From the NCBI GenBank assembly GCA_963556495.2, contig OY747721.1:15587649-15651648 (forward strand): a DNA stretch of 64,000 nt, in the 5' to 3' direction. Positions 1 through 15,989 of this stretch are shown in pieces (positions within the stretch are counted from its first letter, which is position 1; every line of letters starts with the position of its first letter). The position numbers and the translations under genes were made by a program. The notes under the pieces are model-generated. The model did not search any database. It was not told the origin of the DNA and saw nothing but the letters and a program-made list of their open reading frames with translations. The stretch comes from Valencia hispanica (Eukaryota > Chordata > Actinopteri > Cyprinodontiformes > Valenciidae).

Positions 1-2739
<2,739 letters not shown>

Positions 2740-2821
2740 CATGTTCAAGGTCCTGCTTGTCGTACCACGGTTCCTCCTCCTTAATTTCAAATTCCTCTTC
2801 GACAATCATGTCTGCCAGCAT
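2740..2821 (-). CDS. cdr2: cdr2 first coding exon (start codon)
   Basis: Minus-strand exon whose ATG is at 2821. It encodes MLADMIVEEEFEIKEEEPWY followed by DKQDLEH, then a single G before a GT donor at 2739-2738 (82 coding nt, phase 1). The MLA...VEEEFE.KE.EPWYD pattern is the CDR2 N-terminus rather than that of CDR2L. Just upstream of the ATG is a long T-run followed by AG (TTTTTTAGCAGGAAGATG), which looks like a splice acceptor. The true first exon is therefore probably a separate non-coding exon in the GC-rich block to the right. Confidence 0.9.
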
Positions 2822-2859
2822 CTTCCTGCTAAAAAAAAAAAACAACCCTCAGACAATCG

Positions 2860-3060
2860 AAATTATATCCCCGTTACTAAGCATGGCTAAAAGGAGCGGA
2901 GAGACCGGTTCCAGAGAGAGTCCCGCCCGCCTGCAGCGCCCGGTGTGCGGCACTAAACACTGACAGCTCACCGACACTGATCCGCTCTCTGATCTTTGGT
3001 TCCGGACGGGATTTTCAAAACAACGCGCTGTCACGCAGTTCAAACGTAGAAACGTCAGCG
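2860..3060 (-). promoter_or_regulatory. cdr2: cdr2 5' UTR exon and CpG-type promoter
   Basis: A GC- and CpG-rich patch in otherwise AT-rich DNA, directly upstream of the cdr2 start codon. On the minus strand it contains a good donor, TCG|GTGAGC, with the exon ending at 2972. This would pair with the T-run acceptor before the ATG exon. No TATA box is evident. The transcription start is inferred only and may lie near 3000-3060. Confidence 0.5.
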
Positions 3061-3196
3061 TTGTTTTAAAATTAGGTTCATTTAGACAGAATTTAAAAGT
3101 ACTGATGCAGTCATTTCAATTACAAAAAAAAATAAAAAATGCTTTTTATCAAAGTTTTGCAGAAAAAAAATAACATGAAAACGTAATTTACGCTTA

Positions 3197-3236
3197 CTTT
3201 ATTTTTATTTATTTTATTTTATTTTATTTTTTTATT
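3197..3236. repeat. (TTTTA)n low-complexity tract
   Basis: About 40 bp of repeated TTTTA/TTTAT units, visible directly. It marks the end of the cdr2 promoter side. Confidence 0.8.
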
Positions 3237-5989
3237 TACGCTTTAGCATCAAGACAAACCATGCGTAACTCCCATTTACCAATAAGAACACTATTTATCA
3301 CGAGCAAGACATGCAAGTCAAATAACCATCTTATTTTATATATCTGCATCGTATTGCATCATACAGCCAGCAAGACATGCAAATACCCACTAAATAAACC
3401 TAAAAGAATTAAATTGTCATTAACAAATACATTTCAGTTTAAGATTTAAAATATTTCTTTCCTTTGCTATTTCTGCTTTTACATATTTTTTTAACTACCA
3501 AGAAATGTTGCAGAATGCGTTTAAAATCACCCGCGATAGAAGAAAAGAGGCAGACAGCAGATAGAAACCTGTAATTTTAAGAAAATTTCGCTAAAACATC
3601 CTCAGTTTTAAATACCACACGACACATGCTATAAAGGTTTGTGATTTCAAATAAGGAAAGCTCCTGGATTTAGTAGTTTTGCAAAATTCTGTGAAATTTG
3701 AGTTTCTTTTTCTGCTGTTAAACCGTGACTAAAAAGAAACTTAATTAGCCTGCCTTTGATTGATAGATAGATTGATTGATAGAAAACATTTTTTTCGGTG
3801 CTTTCTAAATTTGCTGCAGGTCATGTCTTTTTAAATGAGTTATAGGCCTAAATTATTATCTCCTGAACGAAAAAAAGGGAAAAACAAACAAAAAAAAGTA
3901 AAAAAAAAGCAGTGCCCTTGTTTTGAAAACAAATGCTTTCAATTTCCGGACTTGACTGCTTTGCTGGCTGTTTCACATCTACACCTGTTCCTCGGCGCTG
4001 GCTTCCTGCATGGAGACTGCACTGGACATGGTTATCATCACCACACGGGGGCGATGCAAAGAAAGAACAAATTCTCTCTCTTTTTTTTTAATTGCTTAAA
4101 AAAATACAGCAATTTACTGTTATTACAACAATTGTTTTAAACAATAAAATATAGCAGCAGCTGGTCACATTTACTGAAATCTATCAATATGATTCTGAGT
4201 TTCCAATGTTTTTTTAAAAGTTTATTTTTATGATCCCAATGCCATGAACTTTAGCAACATATCTGATTTTCCCCACCTTACAAAATTGTATTCAATAACT
4301 AATTGATTCATTAAATTAACACTTTTCTAAAAGTCCAGCCAAGATAATTTATTTGTCTTTGTTATCTGTTTTGCAGTTACTGGACAAAAACAAGCAAATT
4401 AATTGGTAATTAATCATTAATTAGTGTGTTTGGTTTTGTCCTGTTCGTTTGTTTTTCCTCTTTACTCGACGGTGCTGCTTAAATTTATTTTCCTTCAGGT
4501 TCCTTATGGCAGAAATAAATCAATTAAATATTACTCCAAATTACCACATTGCGTTGCTTTTACATCAATGTGCAGTTAATTGTGTGGCTATTTCTGAGTA
4601 TTAACGGAAATGATCAAATTTAGACTCAGCATTCTCATGTTTAAAGTGATTCTGTTAACATTTTATATAACAAGTATTTAGTACATATTTCACACCCCAC
4701 ACCTTTGTGATTCGGCTAAATTACCAGACCTGCAAAGCCACGTGGATTGTAAATACTCTTTCCTACCACTTGGGTGCAGTGTAGCTTCATTTTTCTGTCT
4801 GATTTCTCTGCTTAGGAAGTCAAATTCAAACCCGTTTATTCAGTCTAGACAAAGAAAACATGATACACACGCTCAGATTATCAGTCAATTTATTTATTAA
4901 AAAAGATAAAACAACACAACCAAAGAGAGCTGATCCACAGATCACATTAAATCAAAGTATTTCATCAGCTGCAGATGCAGATGTTGGTTTCAGATCAGAA
5001 TAAGAAAACGTTTCCTTTGATGGATGTTTTGTTTTGTGGAAACATCTTTCTGATGATAAATTGTTTGATAGTCTGGAGCCAAAGCGATAAGGATGAGAGA
5101 TTTCCATATTATTATTATTTTTTTATCCTACTTTAGTTTTTGGAAAACAAAAGCAAAATATTTCCTTTTTTAAATCAAAAGCTTATTTCAAAATATCAAA
5201 AATTTGTTCTTCTTACAATTATTTTACGGTATAGAGTAGAACCATAAAAACCTAAATAAAGAAAAGGTTTCATTATGACTCAGCTGCTCTGTGAGAAAAC
5301 CGAAAAATAATCTGTCAGAGACAGAAAGCTGTTATTAACTCAAGATCTTTGCTTTTTCTCCTGGGTTATGGATATCACTTTGTTCATATGAGTTTATTTT
5401 AAAGATATAATATTTCACCTGCAGTGACTCAATGCTTACTCAGCTCTAGCTTCAGATCTGCCGCTTCCATCTACACTAAGATTGTGGTTATAACTTTTCT
5501 CATAGTGGGACTTCTCTGGTTCTAATAATTTCAACATCTATTGTTGTTATGCAGTTCTGCACCAAACCTTTCCCCTATCGCACCTACAGAATCAAATTAC
5601 CAACAGGCTCTCCTGTACTGCTTCATGCATGGTACCATTTTTGACTATTTACATGTTAAAACTGCATGTAAACCCTTAAATTAGAAGGTTTTGCTGGACA
5701 GAGTGTATATTTCCAGTCCAAAGTTTACATGTACCCATTGTAGAATTGAACGTCCTTATTTTGGGCTTCTAAGGACACATTTCATTATTTTTTCTCCTAG
5801 CAAGCTAGGATTCCACAACAAACAACAGTGTTTTTTAAAACAGGAAGAGGATGCACAACTTTGAAATTATTGTGGTTTTTCCTTCAAATCCAGATATTAA
5901 AAAATGATATTATCAGAATCAAATACAGTCTAAATATTTCATCTGAGACAAACCCTCCCGATGTAAGGGAATTTGTTAAGACGTTTAAG
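3237..5989. other. Intergenic AT-rich DNA
   Basis: No gene is supported here. The longest frame (101 aa at 3835-4140) is Lys/Phe-rich low-complexity translation with no family resemblance. A short GATTGATAGATAGATT tract lies near 3760. Confidence 0.6.
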
Positions 5990-6175
5990 ACGGACCCAAG
6001 GCTCAAGCCTGGCGTCTACTGGAAAATGCTGGTGATCACAGTGAAGCCAGTTTTACATCAGCTTAAGACCCAACACTGTGTCTACTGCCAAGCATGGTGG
6101 TGGCAGCATAATGGTGTGGGGTTGTTCTGCTACAAGTGGTACCCATGCCTTCCACAATGTGGATGGATGTTGAAG
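5990..6175 (+). mobile_element. Degenerate Tc1/mariner-like fragment
   Basis: The stretch contains AAGCATGGTGGTGGCAGCAT, which in one frame reads KHGGGS and is followed by TAATGGTGTGG (MVW). This corresponds to the conserved core of Tc1-like transposases (KHGGGSIMVWGCF). The surrounding frames are broken and no terminal repeats were located, so it is a dead fragment. Confidence 0.6.
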
Positions 6176-8527
6176 CATTCGCTTCAGCTGAGGTCCACGT
6201 CTCGTGAATTCTTCTTCAAACCATTGATTTCTTTTTCCTTATCACTGTTGCTTGTGCTTCCTTTTCCTTTCTCTCAACATTCCACTGATTCCATTCTGGA
6301 TACAGTACTCTAAATAGCCAGCTTCTTTGGCAACAACTTTTCTCAGCTCACCCTTCTTGCAGAAGGTTTCAGGTACTGTCTGCTGGATAGATGGACAGTT
6401 GAGTGGAAGGAAACAGTGCGGTAGAAAAAGATGCACAAGCAACATGGAGAGGTGTAGCCTTCCATTTACATGTTTGCATACAGAGTCCTGTAAAACAGCC
6501 AATGTCTTAAGCAATTACCGTTGTTTGACTGTCTGCAAAACAACAGTTAAGTCAGCAATCATCTTCATGATTGTGTAGGCTATAGCATTACATTTCTGCA
6601 TGAAAAATACTGTTTTCTTATATCGGTTTTGGACTATTTTCTAGTGCTCAGACAATCAATGCAATGGCTGTTTTTTATTAACTAAGCTACAAAAAACAAA
6701 CAAATACCACAATCATAAAATTGAACAGAAATAAACACTTAAAATACATCACTCTTTGATGAGGAGTTTGTAAAATATTTTAGTTTCACATTTTCACTTG
6801 AATGAGGGAAACAAATTAACTTTTTTGATGATATTCTAATAAACTGAGCTAATACTGTGTTATTGTCATGGTTTGAGTGAAGGACCCAGTTGCAGATAGA
6901 CCTTTAGTGTTAATTGAATGCATGTTTAATGAAGATGTCCAGAACTCAGGGAAGGACAGGACATAGACACGATGACGATCCGACAAAGGACAGGGAACAC
7001 ACAGGGGTTTAAATACACAATGGAAGTATTCAGGGAAACTTAGGACAGCTGGGAGCAATTAAGGGCACAGGGACGGACAAAGACAGGGAAAAAATCACAC
7101 TGTGACAGTTATAGATACATACATGATTTCCTGGCCTTACAGAAAGGTGCTGCTTATCAGGTGTGACTTTAAACTGAATGGATTTTCACAGATTGTCTGA
7201 GAGGCGCTCTGCCCCACCTACTTCACCCCAGGTCACATTATGCTGTGACTGGGAGGCTGTAGATTAACAGCTCCCACATTACAAGGCATTCCTGGAGACG
7301 CCCCTTTCATCTTTTTTTTGTCCTCGCTGTTCTTTACCTTTTCCTTCGGTGTCTCCCCCCTTCTTCTCCTTCGTATCTCCACCATCCTGATTTCTTCATT
7401 TCAGTTTTCCGGCTGTCAGCGAGATTTGAGGAACAGCAGAGGAAGAAGCAACATTCCTCCGCAGGGAACTAGGCCTCTCAAGAATGACAGGATGACTGTG
7501 ATGTTTTCCTTCGCAATCAATACTGTTTGTCCTTCTTCAACCTACACTTCCAACTGTGGCCTTTTTTTCCTCCACCTTTTTTATTATTGCTGTGCTCCAG
7601 CATGGATTTCATGGGGTGTGAAATGTCAAAAATAACCAAGTGAGATCCCATGTTTTCTTTTAGCTCACCGGGCAGGAAAGGATTTGGCAAAACAAGATTT
7701 CTACTCGTGTTTTCTGAGACACAAGCACAATAATGGATTCTAGAGCAAGTGAGAAAGGCAGATAAACATAAGCTGGAAATTGAAATATTACAGGCAAGTG
7801 TGCATGGCTAATAAAATGATTGCCACATCTGCCCACTCTGCCTTTCCTGAGGCAATCTGGGTTGCCTCTTGCTGAGGCTCTGAAGTGGTGACAATAATGT
7901 GCAGCAGAAACTGGTAATGAGTCGTTAAAAAGAGAGATTTGGGGCTTTACTGATCCGTTTCCACACCAACTGTCTTGGCTGTGGGAGTTGGATCATCTAA
8001 ATATTGTTGGGGGAGTTGAGGAGGGGCTGTAACGGGATTTAAGGATGCGCTTCTGGGGTAGAACCAAAACACACACTCAATACATATTTTCAGTATGTCT
8101 GAGTGTGTGCTTAAATTTAATCTTCAAAGCTTTTTCTTCTTTGCACATATTAATTGTGATATAGGCTCAGAGCCATGTTTTTTCTGCCTTCCTTTTTTTG
8201 TTGAATGATTCGTTCAGCCTTTTGTTCTGGACACGAACACAAGCACACGAGGAGGGTTGATGCATTTGCACTGAGCGGAGATGCTGCGTTGCCATAACAA
8301 CCAGGCGTTTGGCAAAGATTCCCGTGATGTCAACTCTCATCCAGGATCATATATGGGTTTAGGAAAAAGACACTGGCTCAAGCAAGCAAGCAAGCACACA
8401 CACTGTATACTGTAAACGAACATGTGTTTCTCACAGAAATATGTTTTACAATGTTGTGAAAAAGTGTTTCCCCATTGTAGCTTTCTCTTGATTTTGTGTT
8501 TTTTGTCACATTTACGTGTTTTTATAT
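6176..8527. other. Intergenic DNA, possible repeat near 6860-7115
   Basis: No gene is supported. The segment about 6865-7108 starts near TGTCATGGTTTGAGTGAAGG and ends near CACACTGTGACAG, a weak inverted similarity that suggests a non-autonomous mobile element. I cannot assign a family. The rest is unremarkable. Confidence 0.35.
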
Positions 8528-8822
8528 TCATCCATCATCAATACCTTCTTGTCTTTGCAGGGCTGTGGGAAGGCTGGACCCTGGACAGGTCGCCTGTCCA
8601 TCACAGAGACACACATCATGCACACAACCATACCTAAGGGTAATCTAGATAGTATAATTAACCTAACAGCCACGTCTTCGGACTGTGGGAGTAACCTGGA
8701 GTACCAGGAGAAAACCCTTTGCATGCACAGGGAGAACATGCGAGACTCCCAGGCCACGATTCCAACCTGCTGGATCCAAGGCAACAGTCCTACCAACTCG
8801 TCCACTGTGCACCTCATATTAC
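8528..8822 (+). repeat. High-copy teleost interspersed repeat
   Basis: Begins with CATCCATCATC, runs through CCCTGGACAGGTCGCCTGTC and GGAGAAAACCCTTTGCATGC, and ends near CAACTCGTCCACTGTGC. This is the order of blocks in a very common fish repeat. A second, shorter copy of the left part is at 48087-48215. Frames across it (for example 108 aa at 8516-8842) are repeat translations, not genes. Confidence 0.7.
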
Positions 8823-9292
8823 AGATCATGAAACAAATTTAACTATCAGACAAAAATGATCTGATAAAACATAAAATTAAACTCTTGAATAATTGCTTAA
8901 TTTAATACAGGAAAAGGGCTTATCTAAATCAACCTCATGTGTAAAATCATCGATTAACTGGAATTAAGTAAGTCATTGATGTCTATAAGCCTGGGAAGAG
9001 TCATTTTTAAGAATTTGGGAGTACAGGGAATCAGAGTGAGAGCCATGTTCCACAAACAAAGAAACCATTCAGCAGTGGTCATTCTTCCTCGGAGTGGCAA
9101 GCCTATAGCATAATTACTCCAAGAGTGCATTGACGACTCATCCAGAAGGTCAAGAAAAAGACACAAAGCTACATCTAAAGCCTGTAAGCCTCATCTGCCT
9201 CAGTTGAGGTCAGAGTTTATGACACAACAATAAAGAACAATACCAATAAACATGGACTGAAGCTGTCCGTCTTGTTGCATCAGGTGTAAAAC
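8823..9292. other. Intergenic DNA with a Tc1-like remnant
   Basis: The block about 8990-9200, with motifs such as CTCGGAGTGGCAAGCC and AAGAAAAAGACACAAAGC, resembles the degraded non-core part of Tc1-like elements. No frame is intact. Confidence 0.35.
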
Positions 9293-9859
9293 TAAGGTCG
9301 TTTTCACACCCGAAAGTCCAGAAGACTCAACTCGATTGAGGACCAAAAACCTTGTAGCTTTTTTCAGCTGATGCGGTTCTCTTTCACACTGCACTTTGTC
9401 AAATGAACCAAATCATTTGAGCAACATATTTATCTCCTTGCCTTTTGTGGTGCTGCACCAAGAAGCACTGAACACAGGGACACTTCCTGTTCTGTGAAAT
9501 GTAAACAGGGGATGGCATAGGATTTTGGCAAATGTGCCAGACAAATACGTTGCAGCAATGGGCTCAGCAAGAGCAGAGTTGTTGTTGCATGGTCGCTTTG
9601 GTTGTATTTACCCAGAATGCCCTGCGCTATAGACCGCTTTTTGCTTTTGGAGTGTCCCCTGGCCTGCTTGGCATTCACATATGCAATCGAACCGTACCAG
9701 GGTTCACTTCAACCGAGCAAAGACCTATTGTAGGTTTTTAGGTGGATCAGAGTTTGATTGCACATTCACAACTCCCCATATGAACTTTGACTTTCTGGGC
9801 AAATGAATTAAGAGTTAGCTTAAAGTGTACTAAACAGGGCTGGTGTGAATGCACCCTAA
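9293..9859. mobile_element. MITE-like DNA element with terminal inverted repeats
   Basis: The left end reads CTAAGGTCGTTTTCACACC. The right end, read on the other strand, gives TTAGGGTGCATTCACACCAG. These imperfect terminal inverted repeats are typical of a frequent teleost MITE. The inside is non-coding, with GAACC/GGTTC-rich palindromic blocks. The ends were placed by eye and may be off by a few bases. Confidence 0.6.
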
Positions 9860-10589
9860 GACAGCATTTATAAAAATAACTTCATATCTACAGTCAAACA
9901 TAGTGGTGGTAGTGTGATTATCTGGGGCTGGTTTGCTGTTTCAGAACTGCGCTTTATCAAGTCAGAGGACCCTTCACACTACAATTATTCACCCATTCAT
10001 ACACACATTATCATAGTGATGAGGGTAAAATACATTTTAGCCACAGCTGCTGTGATGGCTGCCATTAAAGCCACACACATCTGGTAATATCTACACATCA
10101 CAGTATAACATTAGAAATGTATTCATAACACTGAACGTTTTGCTTTCTTTAAATATAGGAATTCATTAGTAGAAAAACAAATTGGTTTTGGTTTAGAATT
10201 TATACATTTACATTGAGACTGTATTGTAAAATAAGTGTGCACAGTTTAGTTTACATTGTGAATTGATTTAATTTTTTTTCCTTTGAGTTACCTTAGTGGC
10301 AGCTGCTCCAGTCCCTTGGCTGAACCAAGAGGTGGAAAAGGGAAACCTCTCTGGAGATCTGCAGATTAACTCATACTACAACGTAGGATCATGGATGGGT
10401 TTTGTTATATTAGTTCAGGCTTTTGCGTTAATCAGATCTGTTTGTTTGAGTTACTGTTGTTTTGTTGCCAGTTCTTTGGTTAGAGTTCTGTTATTTTGAC
10501 CTCTTTTATGGGCCCAAGAACTTAATTTTTGTAAAACTTTTTCAAGTTTAAACCTTTTTGTGAACCTGTGCCTGACTGTCTTTTACTGC

Positions 10590-10775
10590 TCGGTTCATCA
10601 CAGCTGCCCTGGGGTACACTGGAGAAGTGAGACTGCTGAATGATTGGCGCAGCTGGGCTCTCTGACCACCTCCAGGTGGGCGAAGTGTCTTGCCCAACGA
10701 CACAACAACAGAGACGGACGTAGCGGGGATTTGACGGACTCCATACCTCCGTGAGCCACTGTCGCCCCTGACAAG
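10590..10775. repeat. Dispersed repeat fragment
   Basis: Contains GAAGTGTCTTGCCCAACGAC and a downstream GGATTTGACGGACTCC block, motifs that recur widely in fish interspersed repeats. It is GC-rich compared with the flanks. Frames on both strands are shadows. Confidence 0.5.
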
Positions 10776-12699
10776 CATGAATTGCTTTCTAGCAGAGAAA
10801 CCATGAAAGAGAATGTCCAGCCATCAGTTTGTGACCTAAAGCAAAAACATAGCTGGGTTATACAGCAGCACAATGACCCAAGACACATTAGCAGGTTTCC
10901 CGTGATTGGCAAAAAAAGAGGTTTAGATAGACTTAAAGCCATTTAAAATGTTGTGGGCTGAAATAATCAGATGTTTTTGCTTGAAAACCCTCTAATGTGA
11001 CTGAATTAAAACAATTCTGCAAAGATCAGAGGGTCAAAACTCCTCCACAGAAATGTAAACGACTCATTGCCAGTTATGGCTGATGCTTTTTTTCTTTTCC
11101 AAATGGGTTCTAGTTGGTTTGGATTGCCTTTTAACCTTAATAAATCAATAGTTATTTTAAAAATACTTTTTGTATTTACTCAGGTTATGTTTGTCTGGAC
11201 AAAGTACACAAAAAGCAGGAAAAAAAGGAATCTGTAAGAGGGCAAATACTTAATCACGCTACTATATCTTCCATGTAGCATTGTGAAGGTACATAAAATT
11301 GTATTCATGTTCAAAAAATTCTTCAAAAGTTCTTGTAGGACCAAGGCTCATCTGAGGAAGGCTGACCTTGCTACACACAGGCGCATCTGTGTTGTTTACT
11401 CACACAGAATGCAATAAGCAGGAAATTGGGAGGATGAGAAATGGTGAGAAAGAGACACTCTGATAACAGGGGATCTCTAGATGGCAACAATGATAAGAGA
11501 AAATTGGGAATTGAGATAAGAGGAAATTGGATTTGTGTTATCAGTGAACGGCAACATCAAAGGCCTTTTGGCAGAGGGAACTGGGAAACTTTAAAACCCC
11601 CCAAAAAAAGTTAATTTCACGAGTAATCTCCCACCCTGGGGCTCGTGGGTAAAACAAAACTCTGTGAAGAAGATGAATTTAGCTAATCTCTCTTAAACAG
11701 CCTCAGGGAAATGCAAAGGCACAGGGATAGAAATTTGTCCAAGCGCATGGTTTGGTGAGGAAAATTTGGGAAACGGGGACATGTCCTGCTGTTCGTTCAG
11801 TGTGAGAATGATGATGGCTGTTAGTGCAAAAACAAGGTGAATGTAGCAAAACATGCTAAAAATGAGTAAGAGCTCTCTCCTGTTCAGATATTTTCTGCTG
11901 TTTGTGAATGAAAGGGACACCTGAGTCATAATAGGTAGACTGTGACTGAAAATACATCACACTGGTTTTATCAAAGCCTTTCAGTTTAGGTCTGAAATCA
12001 TGCTTTTCTCTTATAAGGCCATCTTCTAATAGCACACCTCTTAAATTAGGTCACACTTTTTTATTGCTATTCACTGAAGGGAGATCTATTGCAATGTAAT
12101 TTGTAAAAAGCACTCAAACTCTTGTGTTCAGACTGAAAACATGTCATAATTTCCAAGAACAGAAATCTAAATCATGTCTGCTATCAAAAAACGAAAGGTG
12201 AGGTGCATGCATGTAGATTTAGAGCTAACGCTGACAAGAACACATATTATTGAAGCTGTTAGTCCATAAATGTTACTAATATAAAGTTCAACAGTGTTCG
12301 CACCTTACATATTTTTTATGTCACGCTTAAATGTTTGAGATCATCAAAAAATATTTTATATTTGAAGACTAACCCCTTAAATTTTCTGCAAATGCTTAAA
12401 TACAGAGCATGCTAATGGAAGTTGCGATGTAAACTTTGCGAGAAATACATGCATCTGAAGGAAATTTCAAAGATTTTCAGCAGCAGGTTACGATGGATTG
12501 TAGATGTAAGACTTGTGTGGACTAACTATTTTATTAGAGAATTGGAGCCTTGTGTATGTAAAAAGGCTTTTTCTTGTTTGAGGTGGTTCTGTTCTGTCAA
12601 TGACTTGAGGTTTTGAATGATGACTTGGACGTTATTTAACGCTTCCTTAACTTCCTTCAGATATGTCTAAAGTTAAAACCTGATCAGGCAAAGAAGTCA
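10776..12699. other. Intergenic DNA
   Basis: No gene is supported. Around 10840-11260 there are Tc1-like remnants, such as ACAATGACCCAAGACACATT and AGAGGGCAAATACTTAATCA. The remainder is unremarkable. Confidence 0.5.
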
Positions 12700-13190
12700 A
12701 ATAGCAGTGAACAAAATATACATGAAAGATGAAAGTTTTCAAATGATCAAAGTCAATCCAAGCCAACCTGGTCTTATGGGAAAAAGTAAAACCCCTCTAA
12801 ACCAAATAACTTGTTTTGCCACCCTGCTATCAAGTGTTTTTGCCCACTCTTCTTTGCAGATTTGCTTAAAATCAGCCATATCAGAAGGTTTTTAATCATA
12901 ATCAGCCTATTTAACATCATGCCACACCCTCTCTGTAGGATTTAAGTCCAGACTTTGACTAGGCCACTCAGAATGCTTCATTTTTGTAGCCATTCCCAGG
13001 TGGACTCGTTGGTGTTCTCCGTTCTCTTTTACAGCTTATTCAAAGGGTGTTTGACATTATCTCACAATTAAGAGCGTCACTGGCCCAGCCAACAGTAGCC
13101 ACAACACATCTTTGAAGAATCTCCTTGAATAATATGAGTTACAACATTTAATTTCCCTTTTGGATTAATAAAGTGTTTTTTTTATTGAAT
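12700..13190. mobile_element. Degenerate DNA-transposon fragment
   Basis: Contains TAAGTCCAGACTTTGACTAG followed by GCCACTC, with upstream TTTTTGCCCACTCTTCTTTG. These are hallmark phrases of abundant Tc1-like non-coding sequence in fish. The right end merges into TTTTGGATTAATAAAGTG, which may be a separate retroelement tail. Confidence 0.5.
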
Positions 13191-14569
13191 GAACACTGAC
13201 CTTACAGAGGCATGGGTGGCCTGAAGTACTTTAGATGTTATTCTGATTTCTTTTAGATACTGTAATTCTAAGATCCCAGAGCATTAAACATGTTTTTGTG
13301 ACACTTTCCAAACAGATTTACGTCAGTGACTTTGTTCAGCTTTTTGAAATCTTTCAGCCTTCTTCCTGTTTGCAGACTTGATCCATTGAAGTGATTTCTG
13401 AACCAGGACGTAATTTGAGGATACTGAACCTATTTAGACAAAATTATATGGAGAGATTAATAAAATGTCAAGCTCACAAGAGTTCAAATGAAAGTAAAAG
13501 AATAAAACTGTTTTACCTTAAATAAGACGTGCAAATACATTGATCTGCTAAAAATAGACACATGAGGTTGGTAAAACAGTGAAATTGTGTTTTTTTGTCT
13601 GATCATCAGCTGATTTAAGCTGTTTCTGACTGTGCTTCTGCATTCAGCTAAGAAATGCTCACGGTAGCTGCAAAAGGCCAAGCTGATGCGTTCTCTCTGG
13701 CTCAGTCCAACTGCTGAGTAAAGAGAAAAACAAAATCTGTCAGTTGTCTCCTTTTTTTATCTGCACCGATGGGAAAAACTTCTTCCTGCTTTATTTTCAC
13801 TTTCAACACTTTCAGGCAATTCTGACAACAGCTACAAAAGAAAACGTTTGTTTTTTTGAGTCCTTGTCACTATCTGGCCGATTCTTTTGGAGCTGATGCC
13901 AGTTTTCTGCCAGTTTCAGTTTAGGATGTTTTCTGTAGTGAAAGGTTATCACTGGGATATTTAGTGCTGACATACAAATATAAAAAAAATCAGCAGTAAC
14001 AGGAAACCTTGGAGCAGTTTTGGTGTTTTCCCATAGCAGCTTAGATGATTTAATATGTACAATTCTTATTTAGACATCTCCTCCTGTGGATCATTTCATA
14101 AAATTTTAGTTGTCTTAATTACTAGATGATGCTGTAACTGATCTAAACATGCTTTTTTTAAATCTCCAGCTGATGATTTACCAATTCATAAATTCATGGA
14201 AGCAACACATATTTAATAGGATCGAAAGTGTTCAATATTACGTTTTGATACATAAATCTTTGATGAAAAGGCCTCAGAAAAAGTAACATTTTACAGTCAG
14301 TAGCAGCTTGCGACTGGTGTAATGTTTCTTTTAAGAGACAGAGGGAGGAACAAACTTCTAAAGGGAAAAATACAGCAAGTTGTTCAATTCAAGAAAAAAG
14401 TGGATAAAAAATAAGAGAGAAACAGAACAATTTAGTTGATAAACTGACTTGTAAACAATCCGTATTTATAGATCATAAACAGACAAATGGTTTTCATCCC
14501 TGGAAGCTCGGTTTGTATTAAAAAGTAAACGGGAATCCCAAACAGGGCCTGATTGTCCAACTTGGTTGA
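13191..14569. other. Intergenic DNA
   Basis: No gene or well-defined repeat is supported. The sequence is AT-rich with short homopolymers. Confidence 0.5.
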
Positions 14570-15185
14570 AGTAATGCAACCCTAATAACTGCTGAACTCT
14601 TATAGGGCTTTTCCAACAAAAAGAGAACTGGTGCTTGTTCCATGCTGGTGTAGAACCAGTGCTTAGTCCGTTCTTTCAAAGCACTGGTTGCTTTTTCACT
14701 GAGGCAGGGTCTAGTCAGTGCTGCGTCATAACGTTGTCTAAAGAGTTGCAACGCAACTGTATACGCCCACATGGGAGGCAAAGACAGGAAGCTTGCGAAT
14801 ACAGAGAGAGAGATCTTAATGAGGGAGGAGTTCATTGTGTTCTTACAAGTGCTTATTTTGTGCTTCCACTCTTTGCTGGATTTGAAAAGATGTGTACATA
14901 ACATTTTCCATTGGCGCCAGTATAAACAGCGGTTGTGTTTCGCCTCATTACGCAAAGTTTTTGTATCCCCCCCACATCTTGGTTGCGTCACCATGAGGGT
15001 GGGGGAGAAAGCGGTTCTTAAAAAGAACCACTCTGGCCCAACAAGGAGTTGCCGCTTGTTTAAGCTCCGGTTTGGAACCAAGAAATGGGTCTTTTGGTGG
15101 TGGAAAACCAAAGAACCAGTGCCAAGTCAGGCTAAGGCACCAAAACTAGCACCGGAACCAGCTCGGTGGGTTTGGACACCTCATG
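14570..15185. mobile_element. Fold-back MITE-like element
   Basis: The left part carries GAACTGGTGCTTGTTCC and GTAGAACCAGTGCTTAG. The right part carries AAAGAACCAGTGCCAAGTC and CTAGCACCGGAACCAGC, which are partial reverse complements of the left part. The element is therefore fold-back in character. The 197-aa minus-strand frame at 14518-15111 spans it and has no protein-like features. Confidence 0.5.
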
Positions 15186-15560
15186 GTAAATGCTGCTACA
15201 TCCATCATCGAAAAATGGACAGAGAACTGTAAACCTACCATGCTACTTAGATTTGGTAGGCCCGAGGTAACTGTGGAGGAGCTGCAGAGATCCACAGCTC
15301 AGGTGGGAGAATCTGATGACAGCAAAACGAGTTGTCGTGCATTCCCTAAATCCGGATTTGTTGCTGTCGATGAAAGAAAGCCAGTTAGCCTGACGCTATA
15401 GGGGGACACAGCAAACATGTGGAAGAAAGTGCCCTGGTTAGATGAGACGAGCCTTTAGTCTCTTTAGCCTACAACATGAACACACCTTAACCTCAGTGAA
15501 ACAGCATGGTGGAAACATCATGGTTTAGATCACAGCATAGTCATGTTTAATTGGCCCAGT
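15186..15560 (+). mobile_element. Degenerate Tc1-like fragment
   Basis: Contains AACTGTGGAGGAGCTGCAGA, CACAGCTCAGGTGGGAGAAT and AACAGCATGGTGGAAACATC, matching the order of blocks in fish Tc1-like elements. Frames are interrupted. A related block is at 46195-46420. Confidence 0.5.
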
Positions 15561-15889
15561 CAGAGTCCATAGATGAATACAACTGAGCTGGAGAGGCTAG
15601 AAATGAAATCTAGTGCTCACATATGCTTTTCGTCAAACCTGAGCTTGAGCTAGCCTATATTGCAAAGAATACAAATGCCCACTGCACTTTTAAGATTTTC
15701 ATTTATGAAAATAAACAAATAAAACCATGCATATACTTTTACATTTAGGAGGAAAGTCGTTTATTTTTATGTTTTCTACTGATTTTACAGCATTAACAGC
15801 ATAGGAGGGTCAGGTTTGTGCCAAACTGTCCGCAGCAGCCTCGGCCTCTGCATGTGCGGGAGAAGAAGGGAGAGACAGAAAGAAAGAAA

Positions 15890-15912
15890 AAGAGAGAGAG
15901 AGAGAGAGAGAG
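15890..15912. repeat. (GA)n microsatellite
   Basis: A run of GA dinucleotides within a longer purine-rich stretch (about 15865-15945) just upstream of the prss12 first exon. It may be in or near the promoter. Confidence 0.9.
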
Positions 15913-15989
15913 GAGGTGGTGGTGGAGACGGTGGGGAGGTGGGAGGCTTTTTGCAGAGCTCAACACTATTGGATGTCTGTGTGTGTTTT

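Noticed and set aside
8512..8842. Frames of 105-108 aa on both strands
   Set aside because: They lie inside a high-copy fish interspersed repeat and overlap on opposite strands.
14518..15111. 197-aa minus-strand frame
   Set aside because: It overlaps a fold-back MITE-like element, has no recognisable motif and no splice or promoter context.
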